A DNA stretch of 6,270 bases from Planctomycetota bacterium (GCA_023397045.1 JAEWUR010000586.1:1-6270), one strand, 5' to 3'; shown: positions 1 to 5,390, counted from the stretch's first letter. Translations and numbers: made by a program. The notes: generated by a model not told the origin, from the sequence alone.

Positions 1-93
1 GTTTGGTGATGTGGTCATTGGAAATCTTCATGTTTTAGAACAAAGCTAGCAAGGTCCGTCGAGAGCACCTGAAGGTGGACGCTACTCGACTAG

Positions 94-112
94 CCGTATT
101 TCGTCAATACGG
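94..112. other. small stem-loop in leader region
   Basis: CCGTATT (94-100) and AATACGG (106-112) form a perfect 7-base-pair stem around a TCGTC loop. No T-run follows, so it is not an obvious terminator. It could be an operator or chance. It lies about 105 bases upstream of the candidate promoter of the downstream glycosyltransferase gene. Confidence 0.3.
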
Positions 113-217
113 GTGTCGCAGGATATGCCTCGGAACGACCGTGGAACGCCTTTTTTCGAAATCCTTGTTGACAGAAGCCAGCCGCGTCAATCCGGAGGGA
201 AAACCTGTGATTCCGGC

Positions 218-247
218 TGGACTCGAAGGGTTGCGACATTCTATAGT
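218..247 (+). promoter_or_regulatory. candidate sigma-70 promoter for the GT4 gene
   Basis: TGGACT (218-223) and TATAGT (242-247) are separated by 18 bases. The -10 hexamer matches the consensus at 5 of 6 positions and the -35 at 4 of 6. Transcription would begin near 254, leaving a leader of roughly 40 bases before the ATG at 292. The call rests on sequence match alone. Confidence 0.35.
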
Positions 248-291
248 GTGGCAAAGAAGGCGAAATTGGCGCATTTTCGGGTTGATTACCA

Positions 292-1359
292 ATGCCAAAA
301 CTCCGCGTACTGATCCGTTACGAACACGGTAACGATGCAACGCCCTTTGGGGCGGCGTACATTCGCCTGATTCGCCCGCTTTCGCATCCGACGATCCGCC
401 GGAACTACAAAATCTGGCTGGGCGATCGGAAAAGCTGCCGGGGGATGGACGTGGTGATCGCCGATCGGATGTGGAAGCCGGGAGTGACAACCTCGGACGC
501 CGAACAACTTGTCGAGGAGGTCCGGCAGGCCGGGGCACGTCTGGTTTTCGCAATCGACGACAACCTGATCGACCACCCGGGCGTTGGGACCGAACAGAAA
601 GCCGTGGTCGAACTGCTGGCGCGCGAGTCGGACGGCGTCATCGTATCGACCGGGCCGCTGCGGGATCGATTTTTGAGCCTGAATGAAACGGTAGAATTGG
701 TCCCCAACGCCGTCGACGAGCGTCTGTTCCGCCGAGCGTTGCGACGACGCCCTCCGAAAGGCCGCGACCCTTCGGTCCACGTCATTGGCTACATGGGCAC
801 GTTCACCCATGACGGCGATTTGCGGATGATTGCGCCGGCATTGCGCGCGGCGTGGAAAAAGCATCGCAGCCGGATCGAGTTGCATGTTGTCGGCGCGATC
901 GGCTCGGCGACCACCTACGAGGCGCTCGGCGACATTCCCGTGCGCGTGGTGCCGCTACGGCCGAAGGACATGGAATATCCGCGGTTCGTGCGTTGGATGG
1001 TCGCCAACATGCATTTTGACATCGGCATCGCACCTTTGGAGGACTCCGCGTTTACACGCTGCAAGTCCGACATGAAATATCTTGACTACGGCGCGTTAGG
1101 CATTCCCGGCATTTTTAGCCGGGTTCCGGCCTACGAACATACGGTGCAACATCTGAGAACCGGTTATTTGGCCGAGAACAACGCCCAGGCGTGGGAAGAA
1201 GGATTGAATCGCCTGCTCGACGATTCGCAGTTGCGACAGTCGATGGGCCGTCAGGTTCAATCGGAGGTGTTTGCCACCCGAACGCTCGAACATTGCGCCT
1301 GGCGATGGGATTCGGCGATTCAGACGATCGTGGAGAAAAGGCGCTGTCGGCAGCAGTAA
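292..1359 (+). CDS. glycosyltransferase family 4-like protein (GT-B fold)
   Basis: A 355-residue cytoplasmic glycosyltransferase, probably moving a sugar from an activated donor during surface-glycan or protein glycosylation. The N-terminal half (about 1-150) has the first Rossmann-like strand LRVLIRY near residue 4, YIRLIRPLSHP at 23-33 and FAIDDNLID at 86-94, as in many GT4-like enzymes. A linker with VPNAVD (137-142) leads into the C-terminal half, where VIGYMGTFTHDGD (164-176) and FDIGIAPLEDSAF (242-254) mark the nucleotide-sugar domain. KSDMKYLDYGALGIP (258-272) corresponds to the conserved donor-binding segment, with Asp265 where many relatives carry Glu. There is no signal peptide or membrane segment. 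The ATG at 292 fits the fold start, although no clear Shine-Dalgarno site precedes it. Sugar and acceptor cannot be told from the sequence. The family call is firm; the exact role is not. Confidence 0.88.
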   Translation: MPKLRVLIRYEHGNDATPFGAAYIRLIRPLSHPTIRRNYKIWLGDRKSCRGMDVVIADRMWKPGVTTSDAEQLVEEVRQAGARLVFAIDDNLIDHPGVGTEQKAVVELLARESDGVIVSTGPLRDRFLSLNETVELVPNAVDERLFRRALRRRPPKGRDPSVHVIGYMGTFTHDGDLRMIAPALRAAWKKHRSRIELHVVGAIGSATTYEALGDIPVRVVPLRPKDMEYPRFVRWMVANMHFDIGIAPLEDSAFTRCKSDMKYLDYGALGIPGIFSRVPAYEHTVQHLRTGYLAENNAQAWEEGLNRLLDDSQLRQSMGRQVQSEVFATRTLEHCAWRWDSAIQTIVEKRRCRQQ

Positions 1360-1361
1360 TA

Positions 1362-1379
1362 GGAAGCACCCTCGCTTCC
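1362..1379 (+). terminator. stem-loop just after the GT4 gene
   Basis: GGAAGC (1362-1367) and GCTTCC (1374-1379) form a 6-base-pair stem with a six-base loop, starting two bases after the TAA stop. No T-tract follows, so it is not a classical Rho-independent terminator. Its position suggests a 3'-end structure or weak terminator separating this gene from the next one, which has its own promoter. Confidence 0.3.
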
Positions 1380-1406
1380 AATCGCCGAGCACCCCCCGGA
1401 TATCTC

Positions 1407-1436
1407 TTGACCCGTTGCCACCATTTCCTTTATCAT
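1407..1436 (+). promoter_or_regulatory. sigma-70-like promoter for the GT29-like gene
   Basis: TTGACC (1407-1412) and TATCAT (1431-1436) are spaced by 18 bases, and each hexamer matches the sigma-70 consensus at 5 of 6 positions. A start near 1443 would leave a short leader of about 17 bases carrying a GGAGG ribosome binding site. This implies the GT29-like gene can be transcribed independently of the upstream glycosyltransferase gene. Confidence 0.55.
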
Positions 1437-1448
1437 CCCCGGAGGTTC

Positions 1449-1453
1449 GGAGG
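1449..1453 (+). promoter_or_regulatory. ribosome binding site fixing the GT29-like start
   Basis: GGAGG lies six bases before the ATG at 1460. The same frame stays open upstream to 1271, inside the preceding gene, but this site selects 1460 as the true start. A second GGAGG at 1440-1444 is too far away to be the primary site. Confidence 0.75.
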
Positions 1454-1459
1454 ACGTCT

Positions 1460-2338
1460 ATGGTGAGGCAATCTGATCTACCGCACGTTGGATGTACCGG
1501 AAACGGCGTTTCGCGAGGGTATGTCGAACCACAAAATCGGTCGATCCATGAAATATCGCGGCTTGCCGAGCAGGTGATGCAGGAAGCGGCCTCGGCCGAA
1601 CAAGGCGAGCGCGACGCCTATGCGAGGATCGCCGAACTTGAGCAGCAACTTGCTTTGATTCGAGGCTCACGTACTTGGCGCTGGCGCGAGCGGATCTTGT
1701 CCGCGCTGCCGCTCAAAAGGTTTTTGGGCCGCGTCGCCAAGACGCGTCGAGCGCACCTGAAACCGAAGTGTACGGAAGACATTCTCTCGTCCTTGCAGCA
1801 CGATCGCGTTGCCATCGTGGGCAATGCCACCCCGCGGCATGCTTTCGGTCAAATCATCGATGGGTACGACATTGTCATTCGTCTCAACAATTTTCGAATT
1901 GCCGGCTTTGAAGAACTGATCGGCACGAAAACGCACTACCGCTGCACGACCGGTTGGGACGACATCGAACATCGCAACCAACACGTGGAGTTCAGTCCTT
2001 TCACGGCCGCATCGGCGGAATCGGGAAACCTCGAAACGTTCAATCAGTCCAATCGCAAGCCGGTGCTCACGGCCGTTGTGGACATTCATCCGTTCATCAC
2101 CCAAATTCCGAATCCGTCGACCGGTTTCGCACTGGCCGCGTTATGCGCGCACCTCGGATTGTCGGTGGATTTGTTCGCATTCGATGGATTCAAGACATCG
2201 CACTACTGGACGAGCGACCAACCGTTCTTCACCACGCACTCCACCGCGGAATGGGATATTTTGGTCAGGCAGCCAAACGTGCGGCTCTTCCTTGCGCCCG
2301 ACGTTCTAGCGCGACCGGAATCGAGTGGTTCTAGATAA
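1460..2338 (+). CDS. GT29 (sialyltransferase-family) protein with N-terminal coiled coil
   Basis: A 292-residue protein. Residues 28-70 are Glu/Gln/Ala-rich with heptad spacing and predict a coiled coil. They end in GSRTWRWRERIL (69-80), a basic, Trp-containing helix. From about 116 the sequence follows family GT29. VAIVGNA (117-123) plus IDGYDIVIRLNNF (133-145) and GFEELIGTKT (149-158) match the L sialylmotif, which binds the CMP-sugar donor. PSTGFALAALCAHLG (219-233) with VDLFAFDGF (236-244) matches the S motif. HSTAE (260-264) supplies the His and Glu of the VS motif, His being the presumed catalytic base. Animal GT29 enzymes transfer sialic acid from CMP-sialic acid in the Golgi. Here there is no signal anchor, so it should be cytoplasmic. 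The donor could be another CMP-activated sugar such as Kdo or another nonulosonic acid. Family assignment is strong by motif; substrate is unknown. Confidence 0.8.
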   Translation: MVRQSDLPHVGCTGNGVSRGYVEPQNRSIHEISRLAEQVMQEAASAEQGERDAYARIAELEQQLALIRGSRTWRWRERILSALPLKRFLGRVAKTRRAHLKPKCTEDILSSLQHDRVAIVGNATPRHAFGQIIDGYDIVIRLNNFRIAGFEELIGTKTHYRCTTGWDDIEHRNQHVEFSPFTAASAESGNLETFNQSNRKPVLTAVVDIHPFITQIPNPSTGFALAALCAHLGLSVDLFAFDGFKTSHYWTSDQPFFTTHSTAEWDILVRQPNVRLFLAPDVLARPESSGSR

Positions 2339-2359
2339 CCTTCGCTCGACCCACCCTAC
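2339..2359 (-). repeat. GTAGGGTGG-type intergenic repeat, copy A
   Basis: Read on the minus strand this begins GTAGGGTGGG and continues TCGAGCGAAGG. It starts immediately after the TAA stop of the GT29-like gene and fills most of the 51-base convergent gap. A related sequence in opposite orientation lies at 3975-4000, beyond the other end of the minus-strand gene. Repeats starting GTAGGGTGGG with an AGCGAAG segment are, from memory, common in planctomycete and cyanobacterial intergenic DNA. No clear terminator hairpin is visible in this gap. Confidence 0.45.
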
Positions 2360-2389
2360 AGTTTCGTCCCCTTCCGCAACAGAAATTAT

Positions 2390-3853
2390 TCAGCAATGCC
2401 GGTCGCCTCGACGCGTCAAGAAGACGCGGATTTTTTGAAGCATCGACGCGATCTTCCATGTCCTGCAGCCCAGAATTTCCGCAATCTGGGCCGAAAGAAC
2501 CTGGATCGACCGGTTTTGTTCCGCCACCTGGACGGACAAGGCATGGATCGCTCGATCGCGATCCGCCAATTGTCCGGTCAAGGTTTGGACGTTTCGTTCG
2601 CATTCCTCCATTTGATGTTTCCGCGTTGTGGAGCACATTTCTTCCAGCGGAATGACGCCGATGCCGGAAAGTCGTTCGATGAGGAAGTGAGGATTAAAGC
2701 ATGGAGTGAACTCCGTCAATCCTTTCGGAGACTTCAGAAACTTGGCGCCGGGAGCATACGCGTCATAGTGTACGTGCCAGCCTTCTTTTCGTTCGGAGGG
2801 GCTATAGCGAAGTAAACGATCCTTGAATACTTTGTCCGTGCCCTGCGATTGAGAACGGATAGGATAGTGACGCAAAAGGAACTTGTAGGCGAAGGTCTTT
2901 CGGCCGACGAATTCCGCGCTATGGCCACCGGTTTTCGTCAGGATGACACCGCCGGGGGCGGCCTTCCAAGCCTTCGTTTGGACAAAGTGGCCGCTATCTC
3001 TTCCAAATTCAAAAAACCGGAAATGATCGACCAATGAAGAATCGGGCTGATACCCGTTGTCGACCGGCCAGAAATTGAGCACGGTGAAATCGATGGCGTT
3101 GTATCCTTGTTGATCGACCCAATAGATCGCATCACGCAAACAAACACCCTCCCAAGGCGATTCGCGAAATTCATCGACATCGTGATGGATGAACCAATCC
3201 GCCTCGATTTCCAAGCACAACTCCTCCTTCCGCTTCAACAAATCTCTCCATTCATAGGTGGGCGAGGGCGCGTCGGCTGGAAACCGTTCGAGCCCGACCA
3301 GCAACCCGCGACCGAGCAACGATTGAGCCTTCTCGTAGGTGTCGTCGGTGGACCAGTTGTCGATCAGATAGACGTCGATGCCGTCGCGGTGCAATTGCTC
3401 GACGACCGGCACGATGATGTCGCCTTCGTTATAGGAGGCGATTAGCGCGACAACGCGAAAGCCGTCGGGCGTGTGGGTCGAATGCGGGGTTCCACCCGAC
3501 GACAGCAACGCCAAGGTCCCCACGATCCTGTTTGAGGCGTTGACGTAGCCGGAGAACTCCACCGGGAAAGCGTATCGCGTCAAAAAACCGTCCACCGCGT
3601 CGAGGTCGTGAACCGCATCGATGTCGTCGGACAGAATAACCTTCCCGACCTTGCGCAATAGCTTCTTCAACGGCTCGATTCGGTCGGGCAGTCGTTCCAA
3701 TGACACGATTCCGTTGGAGACGACAACAATGTCATTGTCGCGATACGGTTGGTCGAAATCGTGAGTTGCCAGATCGTCAATGATTACGACGTTCGAGTTA
3801 CCACAACGGGCCGCAAGATAGTTTGCGAACTGCTGCACCGGGGAAACGTCCAT
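2390..3853 (-). CDS. family-2-like glycosyltransferase with C-terminal coiled coil
   Basis: A 487-residue three-part protein. Residues 1-130 I do not recognise with confidence. Strands VVIIDDLA, DIVVVSNGI and GKVILSDD look like half of a Rossmann or methyltransferase-like fold. Residues about 132-345 form a glycosyltransferase domain of the GT-A, family-2-like kind: VVALIASYNEGDII (134-147), VYLIDNWSTDDT (161-172), the EWRDLLKRKE segment (201-210) and HHDVDEF (223-229), whose DVD is the likely metal/nucleotide-sugar binding DxD. Residues 411-461 form a coiled coil with a 14-residue repeat, followed by CRTWKIASMLQKIRVFL (463-479). No signal peptide or transmembrane segment is evident. It faces the GT29-like gene. 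The ATG at 3853 lacks a Shine-Dalgarno site, and the frame stays open 16 more codons up to TAG at 3904-3902, so the start is uncertain. Donor and acceptor are unknown. Confidence 0.82.
   Translation of the reverse strand: MDVSPVQQFANYLAARCGNSNVVIIDDLATHDFDQPYRDNDIVVVSNGIVSLERLPDRIEPLKKLLRKVGKVILSDDIDAVHDLDAVDGFLTRYAFPVEFSGYVNASNRIVGTLALLSSGGTPHSTHTPDGFRVVALIASYNEGDIIVPVVEQLHRDGIDVYLIDNWSTDDTYEKAQSLLGRGLLVGLERFPADAPSPTYEWRDLLKRKEELCLEIEADWFIHHDVDEFRESPWEGVCLRDAIYWVDQQGYNAIDFTVLNFWPVDNGYQPDSSLVDHFRFFEFGRDSGHFVQTKAWKAAPGGVILTKTGGHSAEFVGRKTFAYKFLLRHYPIRSQSQGTDKVFKDRLLRYSPSERKEGWHVHYDAYAPGAKFLKSPKGLTEFTPCFNPHFLIERLSGIGVIPLEEMCSTTRKHQMEECERNVQTLTGQLADRDRAIHALSVQVAEQNRSIQVLSAQIAEILGCRTWKIASMLQKIRVFLTRRGDRHC
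2474..2581 (-). repeat. coding 42-base repeat encoding a 14-residue coiled-coil unit
   Basis: Within the C-terminus of the minus-strand glycosyltransferase, residues 425-460 repeat with a period of 14: LTGQLADRDRAIHA, LSVQVAEQNRSIQV, then a partial LSAQIAEI. Two heptads per unit, with Leu/Val/Ile at core positions, fit an in-frame expanded parallel coiled coil. Repeat number may vary between strains. Confidence 0.7.
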
Positions 3854-3974
3854 GATGTGTCGAATCCGTTCGTCCGAGGAGGCGATTATGTCTGCAATAG
3901 TCTAGCAAAAGGGCGAGGTTTGAGAAGAACGGTTTATTGGAACCTGTGTATTTGGGTGGTGGTAATATGCCCAC

Positions 3975-4000
3975 GTAGGGTGGATTTGATCCGAGCAAAG
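3975..4000 (+). repeat. GTAGGGTGG-type intergenic repeat, copy B (degenerate)
   Basis: The plus strand reads GTAGGGTGG and, after a short spacer, CGAGCAAAG. Compared with copy A at 2339-2359 read in reverse complement, the first nine bases are identical and the last nine match at eight. Copy B has an insertion of several bases between the two blocks. The two copies are inverted relative to each other and bracket the minus-strand glycosyltransferase gene. Confidence 0.4.
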
Positions 4001-4082
4001 TCGTTCTTTTCGGGTGTTTGCCGCAATAATCCGCTCCGGGGGGCCGATCTAGGATTGGTATTTGCGAATTGGGATTGTGGGA

Positions 4083-4094
4083 GGGGGTGCCCCC
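4083..4094. promoter_or_regulatory. GC palindrome just upstream of the rpmF promoter
   Basis: GGGGG-TG-CCCCC forms a perfect 12-base palindrome that ends eight bases before the -35 hexamer. As RNA the loop would be at least four bases (GGGG, GTGC, CCCC). It could be an operator for a dimeric regulator of the fatty-acid operon, or part of an upstream element. Function is not shown by the sequence. Confidence 0.3.
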
Positions 4095-4102
4095 TGCCTC
4101 GG

Positions 4103-4131
4103 TTGACAGTAAGGCCGTGGTCGTTTAGGAT
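4103..4131 (+). promoter_or_regulatory. sigma-70 promoter for rpmF-fabD
   Basis: A perfect -35 TTGACA (4103-4108) and TAGGAT (4126-4131) are separated by the ideal 17 bases. The -10 keeps the critical A at position 2 and T at position 6. Transcription near 4138 gives a leader of about 36 bases with GGAGG at 4159-4163, ten bases before the rpmF ATG. Confidence 0.65.
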
Positions 4132-4173
4132 TTGCAGTTTCACCTATATTGAAGGGTTGGAGGTAATCAAACC

Positions 4174-4353
4174 ATGGCCGTTCCGAAGCGCAGGCAGAGC
4201 AATGCCCGCACTGGCCGCCGCCGGTCGCACGATTTCAAGACGCCGAAACAGCTTTCCTACTGCGGACAGTGCAGTACGGCGGTGCCGACGCATACGGTCT
4301 GCCCGAACTGTGGTCATTACATGGGCCGAAAAGTCGTCGAGACGGAATCTTGA
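4174..4353 (+). CDS. rpmF: 50S ribosomal protein L32
   Basis: A 59-residue protein of the large ribosomal subunit, typical length for bacterial L32. It begins MAVPKRRQSNARTGRRRSHD, the basic N-terminal tail characteristic of the family. It carries a four-cysteine zinc ribbon as CGQC (30-33) and CPNC (43-46), the zinc-binding (C+) form of L32. The ATG is preceded by GGAGG at 4159-4163 and a near-consensus promoter, so this is the first gene of its operon. Its TGA overlaps the TTG start of fabD by four bases, implying translational coupling. Co-transcription of rpmF with fatty-acid synthesis genes is a widely conserved arrangement in bacteria and is thought to link membrane and ribosome production. 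Identification is secure. Confidence 0.97.
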   Translation: MAVPKRRQSNARTGRRRSHDFKTPKQLSYCGQCSTAVPTHTVCPNCGHYMGRKVVETES

Positions 4354-5258
4354 GTCGAATCGCATTTCTGTTTCCCGGACAAGGCGCACAGACGGTGGGG
4401 ATGGGTAAGCGGCTGTATGAGTCGCTGCCGAGCGTCCGCCGCCTCTACGATCGCGCTGCCGAAGTGTTGGGCTACGACCTGGCCAAGCTCTGTTTCGAGG
4501 GCCCCGCCGACGATTTGGACTCGACGGTCTACAGCCAGCCGGCGATTTTCGTCACGAGCCTCGCGGCGTTGGAATCGCTTCGGGCCGAGTCGCCCGACGT
4601 GGTGCTGGCCTGCGAGGCCACGGCCGGACTGAGCCTTGGTGAGTACACCGCGATGGTGTTCGCCGGGGTGATGGAGTTTGACGACGGGCTGACGCTCGTT
4701 CAGCGTCGCGGCGCCGCGATGCAAGAGGCCGCCGACGCCACGCCCAGCGGAATGGTCGGCATTCTGGGCTTGGAGCGCGTCGAGGTCGAGGCCCTTTGCG
4801 AGAAAGCGGCCGGCGACGAGACCTTGAAGATTGCGAACTTGCTTTGCCCGGCGAACATCGTGATTTCGGGCTGCCAAGGCGCGTGCGAACGAGCGGCCGA
4901 GATGGCCCAATCGTTCGGCGCGATGAAGGCCATGCCGCTGGCGGTCGCCGGCGCGTTTCACACCGAGATCATGCGGCCTGCCGACGAACGTTGCGCCGAG
5001 GCCTTGGCCGACGTGCCGATGAAAAGCCCTCGGATTCCGGTGATTTCCAACGTCGATGCCCTGCCGCACGACGATCCCGAGGAGATGCGCAAGATTCTCG
5101 TTCGCCAGATCCTTCAGCCGGTTCGCTGGGAAGACTCCATGCGATACCTGCTTGCCCAGGGATTCGATCAGTTCTACGAAGTCGGCCCAGGGCGAGTCCT
5201 TCGCGGCCTGCTGCGACGCATCGACCGCAGCGCTTCGTGCCAGTGCGTGGAAGTATGA
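4350..5258 (+). CDS. fabD: malonyl-CoA:ACP transacylase
   Basis: A 302-residue cytoplasmic enzyme that transfers malonate from malonyl-CoA to acyl carrier protein, supplying the extender for type II fatty-acid synthesis. FPGQGAQ (8-14) forms the start of the fold and oxyanion region. The nucleophile is Ser95 in GLSLGEY (93-99), where most relatives have GHSLGEY. Arg120 in QRRGAAMQ should bind the malonyl carboxylate, His204 in GAFHTEIM is the catalytic His, and Gln253 in RQILQPVRW is the conserved late Gln. YEVGPGRVLRGLLRR (276-290) is the usual C-terminal signature. Length is normal. The TTG start at 4350 overlaps the rpmF stop and places MSRIAFLFPGQG exactly at the family's N-terminus; the frame stays open upstream only because it crosses rpmF. 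Translation is probably coupled to rpmF. Confidence 0.95.
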   Translation: MSRIAFLFPGQGAQTVGMGKRLYESLPSVRRLYDRAAEVLGYDLAKLCFEGPADDLDSTVYSQPAIFVTSLAALESLRAESPDVVLACEATAGLSLGEYTAMVFAGVMEFDDGLTLVQRRGAAMQEAADATPSGMVGILGLERVEVEALCEKAAGDETLKIANLLCPANIVISGCQGACERAAEMAQSFGAMKAMPLAVAGAFHTEIMRPADERCAEALADVPMKSPRIPVISNVDALPHDDPEEMRKILVRQILQPVRWEDSMRYLLAQGFDQFYEVGPGRVLRGLLRRIDRSASCQCVEV

Positions 5259-5261
5259 GGC

Positions 5262-5303
5262 GGGACTGGGGATTAGGGGCTGGGGACTGGGGATTAGGGG
5301 CTG
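5262..5303 (+). repeat. G-rich 21-base tandem repeat, potential G-quadruplex
   Basis: Two exact copies of a 21-base unit (5262-5282 and 5283-5303) begin four bases after the fabD stop, with a few bases of a third. The unit is GGGACTGGGGATTAGGGG followed by CTG. Across 5262-5305 there are seven runs of three or more G with loops of two to four bases. That fits a strong intramolecular G-quadruplex on the plus strand, which is also the mRNA strand. Confidence 0.85.
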
Positions 5304-5313
5304 GGAAGTGGTC

Positions 5314-5348
5314 TTTTCTCCTTTTGGGAGAGGTTTAGGGTGAGGGCC
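5314..5348 (+). repeat. TTAGGGTGAGGGCC-type intergenic element
   Basis: TCTCC (5317-5321) pairs with GGAGA (5327-5331) around a TTTTG loop, and the sequence continues GGTTTAGGGTGAGGGCC. On the other strand this reads GGCCCTCACCCTAAACC. From memory, a nearly identical element (CCCTCACCCTAACCCTCTCCC) is scattered through intergenic DNA of many bacteria; this copy appears slightly degenerate. It could act as a weak 3' structure, but the T-run lies before rather than after the stem. Confidence 0.5.
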
Positions 5349-5352
5349 AGGG

Positions 5353-5390
5353 GTGTGTAGGTTATGCTTCAGTGTGTAGGTTATGCTTCA
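5353..5390 (+). repeat. 19-base tandem direct repeat
   Basis: GTGTGTAGGTTATGCTTCA occurs twice back to back (5353-5371 and 5372-5390), perfectly. The second copy is also most of the left arm of the large inverted repeat that follows, so the first copy looks like a partial duplication of that arm. Confidence 0.85.

Larger units (their letters stand above)
1..291. other. non-coding leader region upstream of the GT4 gene
   Basis: I see no convincing complete gene in this stretch. At the far left two readings compete. The plus frame from base 2 stays open to TAG at 47-49 and could be the tail of an upstream gene. A minus-strand ATG at 31-29 opens a ten-codon frame running off the left edge, which could be the start of a divergent gene. 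The remainder holds small palindromes (CACCT-GA-AGGTG at 66-77 and a hairpin at 94-112) and a candidate promoter at 218-247. Open frames that cross this region have no Shine-Dalgarno site and no recognisable protein character. Confidence 0.5.
3854..4173. other. divergent intergenic region between the GT gene and rpmF
   Basis: These 320 bases hold no convincing gene. They contain an upstream open extension of the minus-strand gene (3901-3854), a GTAGGGTGG-type repeat, a GC palindrome and the rpmF promoter. A plus-strand AGGAGG (3877-3882) sits five bases before an ATG at 3888, but that frame ends after five codons. No good promoter for the minus-strand gene could be picked by eye. Confidence 0.6.

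Noticed and set aside
168..196. TTGACA at 168-173 as a -35 element
   Set aside because: No acceptable -10 hexamer at 16-18 bases downstream (TCCGGA at 17).
75..332. Open frame of 85 codons upstream of and overlapping the GT4 gene
   Set aside because: GTG start without a ribosome binding site, no recognisable protein pattern, and overlap with the well-supported start at 292.
104..553. Minus-strand open frame across the leader and the GT4 5' end
   Set aside because: Mostly antisense to a clear glycosyltransferase; Arg/Pro/Ser-rich composition typical of a GC-driven shadow frame.
1271..1459. Upstream extension of the GT29-like frame
   Set aside because: It lies inside the preceding gene and across its promoter region; the strong GGAGG six bases before ATG 1460 marks the real start.
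2396..3445. Plus-strand open frames opposite the minus-strand GT
   Set aside because: The minus frame carries clear GT-A motifs and a coiled coil; the plus frames show no domain character.
3877..3905. AGGAGG followed by ATG and a five-codon reading frame
   Set aside because: Good ribosome binding site and spacing, but the peptide is only five residues and no downstream gene is within reach; probably chance or a remnant.
4269..4349. Upstream GTG start for fabD
   Set aside because: This would add 27 residues encoded within rpmF; the TTG at 4350 gives the standard FabD N-terminus.
3749..4408. Plus-strand 219-codon frame crossing the divergent region and rpmF
   Set aside because: It overlaps the start of the minus-strand GT and all of rpmF in a different frame, and its sequence looks random.
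4317..5069. Minus-strand 250-codon frame opposite fabD
   Set aside because: Antisense shadow of a gene with all catalytic motifs intact; His/Arg/Gly-rich without domain features.
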